Below, one piece after another: positions 45,737 to 56,402 of a stretch of DNA of 64,000 bases; the first letter of the stretch is position 1, and each line of letters opens with the position of its first letter. Below the pieces are notes generated by a model, which saw nothing but the letters and a program-made list of their open reading frames with translations, ran no database searches and was not told where the DNA came from. The position numbers and the translations under genes are program-made. The stretch comes from Eupeodes corollae. Taxonomy: Eukaryota > Arthropoda > Insecta > Diptera > Syrphidae. Location: contig NC_079147.1 in NCBI RefSeq assembly GCF_945859685.1, positions 282,945,679 through 283,009,678 on the forward strand. The letters are read 5' to 3'.

Positions 45737-48700
45737 ATTTCTCGACTCAAAAGGTAAAATATCTTAAGTCAACTTAAGATGATTTGCTTTTTATTAATGG
45801 ATCCTAATTCTATTTTAAAGGAGTACAGATCTGTCCAATCCGTATTCTTTTATCTTACTCCTTTCGCTTTGTATGAAGAAAAAAATTTCATCTTATGTAT
45901 TAAAAAGATATTGCTACAAAACGTAAAACATCTTAAGTCAATATAAACTGTTGTCTTCAATCAAATTAATAAATTTTAAACAGACTTAAGATTATTTCAT
46001 CTTGATCATTTGTTATAATTTAAAAAAACATATTAGGTTGACTTAAGATACTTTACTACTTGCAAAACAAACAAAAACTCGCCCTTAATTGACTTAAGAA
46101 ATATTTCATTAAAAAATTTCTTGAAAGTGAAAAAAAGCAAATCATCTTATCTTCATATAAGATTTTATCTTGAAATTCAAATTTTTTTTTTCTGGAACCT
46201 AAGTAGACACAGTATATTTTACCGTTTGCAATATAAAAAAAATACACGCAACTACGATGATATAAGATGGATTCAATGGCAGTTTAGTTCAGTATTTTGC
46301 TCAGAGCATATGTTCCTTAGATTAAAGGGCAATTATTGTGTTTGAAAGATCCTATGAAATACAACGATAACTTCTAGCTAAACTTAAATAAAGAGACAAA
46401 CAAACTAAAATTTTTAATTCAGAGGTAAACACCTTTTACTTTTTTGTTAGGTTTTTAAATGTGCAACCTTTTAAATAGATAAGTAATTGTAGCTTATTTC
46501 TCATTTAAAATCATTTTTAGACAATCGTAATGTATAGCAACTCACGTGCAGCAGCCATTTTGCGTATGGTTAATTCAAAAAGAAAACTGGAACTCAACTT
46601 TGCACGAAAGAGGAATATGAAAAGAACATTGTTCAAAATGAACTTCAATTTTTGAATGATGAAGTTTTCGATGATGACATAACCGACCCAAACTATTATC
46701 CTTTTTCTGAGGACGAAAGCATTGTTTCAGATAAGAATGATAATATGCAAGGAACTCGAAAGTTGCCGAAAAAAATGTATAACTCGAGTCACACATGAAG
46801 ATCAAAAAGATATCTTTGACGCGTATTGGAAGTTAGGAAGCCTTAAAAAGGGGATTGAGTTCCTTACTCGTTTGATTGAAGTAGTTCCTAAGAAAAATCA
46901 ACGATTGACTGCCCAACACCAGCGAAACCGGTCTGTTTCTAAACTTTACTTTTTGGAAATCCATGGAAACAGAATTAATGTCTGTCAAAAATGTTTTGTA
47001 TACACGTTTGATGAGACTGAACAAATTATAAAAACAATTGTAAAGCAAAAGCGACATTCTAATTCTGGATTTATTGAAGTTGACATAAGAAGGGATCCTG
47101 CAAATAAAATATCACCTATAAAAGTCAATGAGATCCGCAATCACATCAACAGCTTTCCATTGTATGAAAGTCATTACACACGTGCATCTTCATCTCAAAA
47201 ATACTTAGCAAGTGATTTAACAGTAACAAAAATGTATGAACTTTACTCAGAATCACATGAAAATCCAGTTTCATACACAAAGTACAGGCAAATATTTTTG
47301 ACGATGGGAATTAAGATGAAGAAACCCAAGACTGATTGCTGTAACAAGTGTGAAATTTTCAAAATGAAAATAAATTCGGCACAAGATGAAACCGAAAAAG
47401 AACAGCAAAAACTTATGCAAGAAAAACACCACAAAGAAGCAGATGATGCCTATAAGGCCAAAGCTGCTGATAAGGCCATGGCGAAAGGAGTTCCAAGTCT
47501 TAAAGTTCTTACGTTCGACCTTCAAAAATGTTTGCCAACTCCAAATTTGGAAACATCGGTATCATTTTATAAAAGACTTTTATGGACATACAATCTTACA
47601 GTTCATGACTGTATTTCTGGACAACCAATTTGCATGATGTGGCATGAAGGGATTGCAAAACGTGGTGGAAACGAAATAGCCTCATGTATATTGCAGTATT
47701 TAAAGTCCATACGTGTGCTGGACAAAACAAATATGCATTTGTGTCAACTATGTTTTCAACATTTATGCAGAGTGAATCAACAATTCACACTATCGACCAT
47801 AAATTTCTAGTTCCGGGACATACGCATATGGAATGCGATGTGGATCACTCCTTAATAGAACGAAAAAAGAAGAATTCGCATGCGCAGATTCATCATCCAC
47901 GGGATTGGTACTTATTTATTTCAGCATTGGGAACCAAAAACACTTTCAAAGTGCATGAAATGGATCACTCAATGTTTTTGAACTTTTCAGCAGCCTTAAA
48001 AGAAAAATTTACTTGGCGAAAAACAAACACTACCGGAGAACCTTTTAAATGGAGTTCAGTAAGGTGGCTGAGATACACGAAAACATTTGGAATCATACAG
48101 TATAAGACCAGTTTAGTAGAAGAAGAGGATTTCAAAATATTGAATACGAAGAAGAGGGGGATTGCCAAACTCACCATAAGTGATTTAAATTTAGCATACA
48201 ACGGACCCATAAATATAAGTGCTTCAAAGAAAAAGGATCTTGTTGATATGATCGATCTGATAAATCCAAACTATCATGAATTTTACCTTAATCTGCCATC
48301 TGATAATCAACAGGATATTCATCCAGATCTTTCAGAAGACTCTGAAGAAGAAGCTTAATTAAAAAAAAAAAACATTTTGTAATTACTAATAAGTTTATGT
48401 TTCATTAATTTTTATGAATTTCTTCCTACAAATTTATTTTTATTAATTTATGTTTTGAACTTCTAATTTACAAATTTAATAAAAACAAAGAAAAAATATC
48501 ATCTTATGTTTCATTTATCTTCACTAACGCATTTGCAATTCATCTTATATTGACTTATTTCATAGAAAAGTTTTATAAAAAGACAAGGCATATCATCTTA
48601 TCCTTAAGATTTTGAAAATAAATTGTTGGAAAAAAACTAAAAATAAGTAAACTATATTATGTCTTATTTTGTTATTTAACTCAAAAAATATAAACAATAT

Positions 48701-48872
48701 CATTTCATAATATTTTTTTTTGAAAAGGCCATTTAATTTTATCTTAAAAAAATTTAATCTTAGAAGATTTTGTACGAAAGTTTTATTGTAAAGCTTGTTT
48801 TTTGAGTTTTTTGTCTCTCCTGAAAAGTTTAAAAAATGAACTTAAGATGATTTACCTTTTCAGTCGAGATTT
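45737..48872 (+). mobile_element. Complete 3.1-kb DNA transposon (45,741-48,868) with TIRs, 4-bp TSD and unusual transposase
   Basis: ATTT at 45,737-45,740 and 48,869-48,872 flanks ends CTCGACTCAAAAGGTAAAAT (left) and, reverse-complemented, CTCGACTGAAAAGGTAAATC (right), continuing into ATCTTAAGT on both sides. The surrounding LINE RT continues from one flank to the other with a single ATTT, so the boundaries are well supported. Both subterminal regions (about 420 bp left, 370 bp right) carry many copies of a CATCTTA(A/T)G-like motif. The transposase occupies 46,530-48,358. Superfamily not certain: 4-bp duplications are reported for Sola and Chapaev, among others. Confidence 0.9.
46530..48358 (+). 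pseudogene. Transposase of the 3.1-kb element (DUF7869-like), frameshifted
   Basis: The reading runs through three or four frames. The N-terminus may start at ATG 46,530; an acidic segment (DDDITDPNYYPFSEDE, about 46,675-46,720) follows in another frame. The main 362-residue frame (46,722-47,810) has CRKKC, DIFDAYWKLGSLKKG, TDCCNKCEIFK (zinc-ribbon-like, about 47,335), a Lys/Glu-rich coiled-coil-like stretch, FDLQKCLPTPNLETS (about 47,520) and MWHEGIAKRGGNEIASC (about 47,640-47,690). A frame change at about 47,695 leads to the 224-residue frame with HTCAGQNKYAF, HKFLVPGHTHMECDVDHSLI and E, and an acidic tail ending SEDSEEEA. From memory this matches widespread uncharacterised insect and cnidarian proteins with a DUF7869-like core. 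The TIR context identifies it as the element's transposase. The lesions are few, so it is young. Confidence 0.75.
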
Positions 48873-48965
48873 AACTCACTGCTTGATGTGATCAATGCAA
48901 GAGTATCTAGAGCGGGATCTTATTTGTTCAGCGTTAAGTACTGCTTCGAGGTATTCTCTTATGCG
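48873..48965 (-). pseudogene. LINE reverse transcriptase fragment (right part of the interrupted target)
   Basis: The minus-strand frame gives IRSRSRYSCIDHIK ending at the ATTT duplication, the upstream neighbour of the GSPIHLLVIDF piece left of the transposon. Sequence further right (to about 49.6 kb) may belong to the same LINE but is too decayed to call. Confidence 0.6.
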
Positions 48966-51457
48966 TTTTTTGATACTTTTTTGAAAACTGCAAGCAAAAC
49001 GCAAATGCCTCTTCAGTTTTCGTATTTCATCTTCTTTTTGTTGATACCTTGACAATAATAACCTTTTTCCACTTTCGTTCCTTAAAAACTCTTATATTCA
49101 AAAGCAGTGAAAAACTCTAGCCCCACCTTTTTAAAATAGCTTTGATATTTTCGAATAGACTTTCGTGATGGTTTCTAGCATTTTAGAATCTTGCTTTTAG
49201 AAGAAAGTATTTCTCATAAGATCAAACAATAATGTCAAATTATTATCCACTTGAGAAACAAGTACCTATTCTTAGGTACATTAAGTGGCCACCCTCTTTG
49301 ATATTACACATCATTGAATTCTCACAAAATTGTCCTCAAGTAGGATTTGGTATACTCCGACTCAATTGGTTTACACGCCCGGTTACTTGCAGCAAATCAA
49401 CATCTGTCGTTTCGTTAAAAAGAACTCACTTAACTCTCATCATCCTCTGTAACACTCCCATTTCTCGACCACAGATGGTGAAAGTCTATCATGCTGGTCC
49501 GTTAGATTCATCCAACCATCAAGCTGTCATCCAATACCGATGTATATTTTTTGAAAAAGACGTCTCTTTTTAAACTCTAACCCAGCCAGAGTTTAAGTCA
49601 CCAAACTGTACAAGGACTGGGACTCAATCAAAGTAATTTTACGGTAATTAAAAAAAATCCTTAGTCATGCAATGTTAAAGGATATATTTGTAGTTGCTGT
49701 CCTTGGTAAACACTCCATCAATACTTGGAACAACTCGATAACAGAACAGCCCCTGTCACCTCGAAATACCGACGGCGTTATCGCTGTCGTTGTCGTCAAC
49801 AAATCCCTTCCGCATGATGGAATCCAGTTAGTTTGGTCAACGAACACTGTTTGCTTTTGACAAAGGCCAATTGGCCAGAGAATTGGAAGCGCTTTACAGT
49901 CGCACATACCTACCTTACGTATGACTTACCTTACAGCTTTCTACCTACCTACCTTACAAAATAAAGCACACTCTGATGAAGAACTGAAGACCAGGCGCAC
50001 CATACTCATACCTACTATCGAGTTTTTGTTGAAGTTTTGAATTACGTCCTATCCTATAGTAAACGATAATAACAGCACTAAAAGACCTCTGAAGAGTCCT
50101 GTGTGTTTTTCTGTTGCTGTTGATGATGATGTAAAACAGGACTTCTCATGTGTGAAATTGTTATAATGCAGATTTTCTTTTTCTGCTGCTGTTGTTATGT
50201 GTGTATATGTAAATATGTAAAGTTCTTTCAGCGCATTCTTTTATACGTATAGTGTTTTGAAATCTGATCCTTTTATTTAGGGTGCGCGCACCTCTTGCTT
50301 GTCATATCGTCGTATAGAACAAGTAATTAAAAGAACACAAAAACACATTAATCTGGGATATACTCGTACCTACGTTACACATCGTTTGGCTTATGATATG
50401 GAGAGTCCTTCGGTACATTTAAGCGTGTACTTGCCAATTAACATTTGAAGGACCATTTAGAGAAATTAAAAACAAAAATAAAAGGAATACAAAATGCAGC
50501 ATGGCAATGACAAGGACTCTGCACTTGTCGGTCGTCGTCGTCGTCGCAGTTCGTCGTCGTCGTTTGTCGTTGTTAGCGGATTATACCGTCAGCGGTTGTG
50601 CACTTCTATGCCGTCACATTCAGTTTATTAGGCGTCCTTATACCCTCCCACCTACTTTGTTTTATAAGTCATGAGAGTTGTTGTTGAGTGAGAATAGTTT
50701 TATATTACACCGAACTAAGTGGAGTGTTAATATCGTGTATATGCTATACCTGCTTAAAAGTTAAAGGATATCAATTTTCTCCATCATTACTTCATTAGGC
50801 TAGCATATAAGAGAACTCTCTTTTAGGAAAGGTGTGAAAAGGAATGGATTTAAGAAGAAGCAGAAGTAAACTTTCAACCAATACTTCGCCCTCTACACGA
50901 GAATGAGTGTGGGTAGAAACAAGGCAGTGGGTAAAGTTTTGTAAATTTATTGCGCCGAAGATAAAAGTTGGGGGTAATTATTTTTAAGTCGGCTTAGGAA
51001 ATTCTTCTTAAGGTGCTTAAGAGGTCGTGGACTTTATTTAAAACTACCTTTCGTATTAGTTCAAACAGCAACAATTGTTGATTGGAGACGTTTTAACATT
51101 AATATTTTAAAAACCTGTAATTTATAAAAATTATTCCTATTGTGTCAAATCTAAAAGTCGTAAGAAGTTAGGTTAAGAATTCTAAAAATTAAAAACATAT
51201 CTCGGAATCGCACATTACTGATAAGTTGCCACTGGCACTGTATAAACTTTATAATACTTGTTATTGTAATAATCCAGAAGTTCGTTTTGTTAACTTTGAA
51301 AATTGTGTGAATTTAATAATTGAAGTTTAAACTGTTATTTGTAGAGATATTCAACACTTCAACCCCTCTGGCAGTACAGAGTTTTATATTTTGATGTTTC
51401 AAAAGTAAACAAAAATAAAACACCTAAAAAATACTTTGTTTCGTGATATTTTATTTT
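48966..51457. other. Unassigned; LINE debris then probably host non-coding sequence
   Basis: 48,966-49,650 may include decayed LINE sequence; the plus-strand frame 49,232-49,573 has no domain and is likely its shadow. 49,900-51,457 is G+C-richer in places with GTC/GTT triplet runs (50,529-50,575) and a TATA-like TTTTATAAG near 50,660. No gene supported. Confidence 0.4.
50525..50577 (+). repeat. GTC-type triplet repeat
   Basis: CGGTCGTCGTCGTCGTCGCA followed by GTTCGTCGTCGTCGTTTGTC. Short simple repeat in a unique island. Confidence 0.75.
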
Positions 51458-52430
51458 AACTTCTCAAAGATAATTATTGTAATCGGTCAAATTTTTCGAA
51501 TTGAAAATTTTGACATATCTCGACGTTTTAAGGTCCCTAGAGTAACATAAAATATTTTTAGATAGATATCTGTGCGTGCGGGTGTACGTACGTTCGTACG
51601 TCCGTACGTCCTTACATTCGCTACATTTGTTTCGTTGTCCATAGCTCAAGAACCAGGAGAGATATCGACTTCAAATAAATTTTGTTATACAGACAATAAG
51701 GCAGAAAGATGCAGAAAGGGCTCTCAAGAAATTTGCATTAGTGGTTTTTTTACCATAGCAGTTTAAAAAAAAGTTGAACATTTTGTTTAACCCTAAATAT
51801 ATCACGAACCTATAACGCTAAAGGCTCGAATTAAATTTTATATTATGTATTGTAATTTAATACCAAATCAGTATATTTTTCAATAGAAATCTAATTAACG
51901 TTTTTTTTTTAAATCAAAAAAACTGAAAACAAAATTTGTCACCTCGAAAATCTCCTTAACAAAAAAATTAATAAAACTTGGTAAAAATTTTCTTACGACT
52001 CAAAAAGCTTTTCAAAAATTAAAAATATTGTCTTCAAACTTTTTTTATGTCACAGAAAATATTGTTTTACGGTATTCAGTAAAAATCCAATTGTCCGTTT
52101 TTTCATAATAAAATACAATCTACAAGAAGTAGTACGCAAATTTGGTATACATTTATTTTCGGTTCTTGATAACTCTTCAATTATTTTCATTCATTCCATT
52201 TGTAAAAATTTAAGAAATGCTACTAAAATTGGAAAACATTTGTTTTCGACTAAAAATCGTTTTAAACAAAATCAGATTTCCAAACTCAACTTTTTGAAAA
52301 ATATTGTTGGCAATTTTAAAATTTGTATAGAATAATTCAACTGACAACTTTTTTAACCCAACACGAAAACCTACAAAAAAATTGACAGACACAATGGGAA
52401 GTTATCAGTGTGGGTCGCATCCCAACTTTT
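51458..52430 (-). repeat. Repeat family R-A, copy 6
   Basis: The left end AACTTCTCAAAGATAATTAT is decayed. TGTACGTACGTTCGTACGTC and CCATAGCTCAAGAACCAGGA follow, with fewer internal units than copies 2 and 3. The right end is CAATGGGAAGTTATCAGTGT then GGGTCGCATCCCAAC at about 52,425. Confidence 0.82.
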
Positions 52431-52439
52431 TTTGTATTA

Positions 52440-52800
52440 TACGTTTTGAACGTTGGCATTATGTGTGAAACACTACACTTTTTGACACATATTGGCGCAT
52501 GTTCCATATTCAAGTTGTGTGGCATGTGGCACTGTGTTATTAAAACCACATATAGTCCCAAACCGCCTGTTGTTTAAGCACACATTCGTCGTAACTTAGA
52601 CTTTGTGAATGGTCAGCTGACTTCAGTTGTCCTGTGTGCTAAACCTTATATGGATGTAGGTTCAAATCCAAAATACGCCATAATGTGCCGTAAGACAGTC
52701 CTAATTCCTGAAAACGACGAGGAATCTACAAATTCGGGTCTTTAGGTACGAGCCAAACGATGATGCACTGGCCTTACAATACCTGTAACCAATCCAGTCT
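52440..52800 (-). pseudogene. Decayed Tc1/mariner-superfamily transposase (DUF4817-type family, copy 2)
   Basis: Minus strand: SYGTLWRILDLNLHPYKV (about 52,650-52,700) aligns with YSTTWKILRKDLGVKPYK in the next copy. ATCHTT (about 52,520) belongs to the second catalytic region. Most of the core between them is deleted and stops are common. It lies 80 bp from the better copy, on the other strand. Confidence 0.7.
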
Positions 52801-52876
52801 CTTCAAATTCCTTCTATTTTGTTTTGCAATAATATTGAGAGTATGTTTTATAAAAAGTCATAATGTCTTAGAATTA

Positions 52877-54109
52877 TAAAGCGTGATTTTTTTGAGGTTA
52901 GGATTTTCATGCATTAGTATTTGACAGATCACGCGGGATTTCAGACATGGTGTCAAAGAGAAAAATGCTCAGTATGCTTTGACATTTCATCATGAATAGA
53001 CTTACTATCGAGCAACGCTTGCAAATCATTGAATTTTATTACCAAAATCAGTGTTCGGTTCGAAATGTGTTTCGCGCTTTACGTCCGATTTATGGTCTAC
53101 ATAATCGACCAAGTGAGCAAACAATTAATGCGATTGTGACCAAGTTTCGCACTCAGTTTACTTTATTGGACATTAAACCAACCATACGAATGCGTACAGT
53201 GCGTACAGAAGAGAATATTGCGTCTGTTTCTGAGAGTGTTGCCGAAGACCGTGAAATGCCGATTCGTCGCCGTTCGCAGCAATTGGGTTTGTGTTATTCG
53301 ACCACATGGAAGATTTTACGCAAAGATCTTGGTGTAAAACCGTATAAAATACAGCTCGTGCAAGAACTGAAGCCGAACGATCTGCCACAACGTCGAATTT
53401 TCAGTGAATGGGCCCTAGAAAAGTTGGCAGAAAATCCGCTTTTTTATTGACAAATTTTGTTCAGCGATGAGGCTCATTTCTGGTTGAAAGGCTACGTAAA
53501 TAAGCAAAATTGCCGCATTTGGAGTGAAGAGCAACCAGAAGCCGTTCAAGAACTGCCCGTATTTTTTCAAAGATGCTGTTGGACGCAACGTTACGGTGAA
53601 TGGCGATCGCTATCGTTCAATGCTAACAAACTTTTTGTTACCAAAAATTAAAGAACTGAACTTGGTTGACATGTGGTTTCAACAAGATGGCGCTACATGC
53701 CACACAGCTCACGATTCTATGGCCATTTTGAGGGAAAACTTCGGAGAACTATTCATCTCAAGGAATGGACCAGTGAGTTGGCCACCAAGATCATGCGATT
53801 TGACGCCTTTAGATTTTTTTTTGGGGCTACGTCAAGTCTAAAGTCTACACAAATAAGCCAGCAACTATTCCAGCTTTGGAAGACAACATTTCCGAATAAA
53901 TTCGGGCTATTCCGGCCGAAATGCTCGAAAAAGTTACCCAAAATTGGACTTTCCGAATGGACCACCTAAGACGCAGCCGTGGTCAACATTTAAATGAAAT
54001 TATCTTCAAAAAAAAATGTCATGGACCAATCTAACGTTTCAAATTTTTTGCAAATTTTATGCGTTTTTTTTTTTTTTAAAGTTCTCAAGCTCTTAAAAAT
54101 CACCGTTTA
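52877..54109 (+). mobile_element. Tc1/mariner-superfamily element with DUF4817-type transposase, TIRs and TA duplication
   Basis: The left end AAGCGTGATTTTTTTGAGGT and the reverse complement of the right end AACGGTGATTTTTAAGAGCT share GTGATTTTT and the following GAG. TA lies at 52,877-52,878 and 54,108-54,109. The element proper is 52,879-54,107, about 1.23 kb, with a single transposase gene starting 113 bp from the left end. Confidence 0.85.
52992..54035 (+). pseudogene. DUF4817/DDE-type transposase, interrupted
   Basis: N-terminal helix-turn-helix domain (residues 1-60: MNRLTIEQRLQIIEFYYQNQ...) and second HTH (YSTTWKILRKDLGVKPYK, about 115), then a TGA at 53,448 where neighbours in the family have a sense codon. 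The catalytic core is ILFSDEAHF (first D), MWFQQDGATCHTA (second D) and SCDLTPLDFF (third D); 36 residues separate the second and third, suggesting D-D36-D. A deletion of about 20-25 residues with a frame change occurs near 53,565 (compare PMHPQRVTIHSGIWYCGIIG in copy 1), and another frame change near 53,820. The C-terminus (MLEKVTQNWTFRMDHLRRSR) ends near 54,035. Confidence 0.88.
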
Positions 54110-54162
54110 TTTGGAATAAATATGTTGACATTATCCTAAAACTTCTAAAATTAAATTCGTTT

Positions 54163-54442
54163 TTTCGACATTAATAAATAATAAATTAGGTGGCGCAACA
54201 GTCCGTTTGAGAACTAGGGCCTAGTTATTGTTGTCAGGGATGGAAGGGAGCTACAGTTTTAAGCCGAATCCCAACGGAAAATTTGAGAAAGCACTTTTCA
54301 TGACAAGAAATTAATCTTTGAGAATTTGTCAATTCCTAAAAAAACTTTGGGTGGCATAGGCAGGGATCGAACCCAACACCACTCGCATGACAGTCCAACG
54401 CACTAACCATCATTCCACGGGTACTACCCTATTTCGACATTA
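54163..54442 (-). repeat. tRNA-derived SINE, copy 5, with 11-bp target duplications
   Basis: TTTCGACATTA occurs at 54,163-54,173 and 54,432-54,442. Between them is a minus-strand SINE: tail AATAAATAATAAATT at the left, body, B-box (GGTTCGATCCC on the minus strand, about 54,366) and start GGTAGTACCCGTGGAATGAT at the right. Part of the hairpin region is deleted. Same family as the copies at 3.9, 6.9, 7.6 and 42.9 kb. Confidence 0.9.
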
Positions 54443-54901
54443 GGGTACAGTTTAAAGAATTTTGTTCTGTCCTTTTGAAGTATTGCTTATTAAAATTGAA
54501 ATTTTGAAAAATATTAATCTTACTTTTTTATTAGAAACTTGCATAAAAAAGAAAAAGTCTGATTCATTTTCAACCGGTTTTAGACCTTAAAAGACCCCAT
54601 TAAAACACTTTCTGACTTTTTTTCAATGCTATAAACTATAGGTATTCGTTTTTGTCAGCTTTTGTTTAAGTTAATTTTGAGTAAGTTTGTCAAACATTTA
54701 GGGGCTTTCAGGGCCTCGTCAAAGAATAAACTTCAATTTTTTTGGATTTAGAGTCGTAAAAGGATCTTAAAATGCGTGGCGGTAGTTTTAATGTCTTGAA
54801 ATGTCTTAACATTGGTAATTCTGTTCACATTTTTGAATTCTTTTATACTCCTTTTGATTTCGGTTATAAGATAAGTATAGGTAAAAAAGAACGTCAAAAC
54901 C
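54443..54901. other. Unassigned spacer
   Basis: AT-rich, no gene or repeat recognised. Confidence 0.4.
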
Positions 54902-55354
54902 TTTTGGTGTATAATTAGGTTAGGTTAGGATAAGTGGCTGCGGATTAGAATCCACACACTTAGGCCAAAAGAAAGGCCCATAGTCTAGAGAATTACTTCT
55001 TACTAGTCAAACCATTTTGAGCTTTTTAAAAAGCGAAGAAGATATTTGATGTCCTGTTTAGGTAGTTCACTGGGATTTTCAAAAGAGTAGTCCCCCAGAT
55101 GAAATTTGCGTCTGAGTGAAAGAGCAATGCAGGTGCAGAGAAGGTGAGAGATTGTTTCCTCTTCTTCTTCGTCCATACAGCTCCTACAGAAGTCATTTGA
55201 GGCTACACCAAGTCGTATTGCGTGTCTGCCTATAAGACAGTGTCCCGTAAGGACACCTATAAGGGAGTTAATATACTGCTTTGAGATAACAAGTCTTTAG
55301 ACCGCTTTAGGTCCAGTGAAGGCCATATGAGTTTTGTGGCTGCGCATATGTTGC

Positions 55355-56370
55355 TTAGTTGTGCCACCTAGAATTTGCTATCGCAAAAGCTATTTCTTTT
55401 AGCATCTTCTCTCTTTCAGGTGAAATAGGTATGACGGTTCCATTTTTAGCGAGTTCATCGGCTCTACAATTTCCTGTGATGTCTCTGTGACCCGGCACCC
55501 AACAGAGGTGAATGTTAAATTGCTGCGCCATCTCCATAAGAGAAGATCGACAATCGAGGGCCGTTTGAGATTTGGTTGACACACTGTTCAGAGATTTAAT
55601 AGCAGCCTGACTGTCAGAGAAGATGCGGGAATCAGAAGTTAATATCACGTTTTCTCTAAGGGGAGGACCGCTTTGATCGCTAAAATTTCCGCTTGGAAGA
55701 CGCTAAAATGATTAGGGAGGCGGAAAAAGATGGTTAGATTAAGCTTTTCTGAGTACACATTGCTACCAACTCCCTCATTTGTCTTGGATCCATCTGTATA
55801 AAAATGGATGCATTTGTCATCAAGGTGTTTTTTGTCTTTCCATTCATCTCTGGATGGAATAGATACCTGAAAGTTTTTTCCAAATTGGGGTTTCGGAATA
55901 GTGTAGTCTATGTACTTTGGTATAGAAACAAAGAAGTTCAAAATGATGAAGTGCCCCACATTGTTTGTGGCCACATTGAGATGAGGCGTTGAGTCTTATC
56001 GCTGTACTCGCTGCCACTTGTTTACTGAAGATGTCGGGGGGGTCAGATAGGGGAGAGTGTCTAACGCTGCTGAGGGTGTGGTTCTCGATGCCCCGCTTAT
56101 GCAGAGACATGCAGTGCGTTGAACTCTGCTAAATTTGTCGTAGTATGTCTCCAGTGCAGTCCACCATACTGTAACACATAATTATTGGTCGTATGCCGAT
56201 GTGTATAGCCAGAAGGTTATACGAGGTTGAAATCCGCATTTGCTTCCTATGGCTTTCTTGCAAAGGAAAAGAGCTGCTGTAGCTTTTTTAACTGCTTCCT
56301 GTATATTAGATTTCCAACTTAATTTTTTGTCCAATATCAGACCAAGATATTTGGCTTCACTGGTAAACAT
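55355..56370 (-). pseudogene. LOA-like LINE post-RT region and RNase H domain
   Basis: 56,370-56,182 encodes KYLGLILDKKLSWKSNIQEA, the region after the RT. 55,974-55,645 begins the RNase H: HFYTDGSKTNEGVGSNVYS (first D) and FQAEILAIKAV (E). 55,648-55,355 continues it with IFSDSQAAIKSL (D) and WVPGHRDITGNCRADELAKN (final acidic residue). All four acidic positions are visible. A frame change at 55,647 separates the halves. RNase H removes the RNA strand after first-strand synthesis. Confidence 0.88.
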
Positions 56371-56402
56371 CAGTGGTACACCTTTTGTTAAAGGAGGTAC
56401 AA

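Noticed and set aside
49232..49573. 113-residue plus-strand frame as a gene
   Set aside because: No domain; it lies where minus-strand LINE debris is expected and is probably its shadow.
54916..54932. TTAGGTTAGGTTAGG, the insect telomere unit
   Set aside because: Only three units, exactly at the 3' end of a LINE bounded by target duplications; similar short runs at 29,516 and 38,844 also look like LINE tails. Not a telomere.
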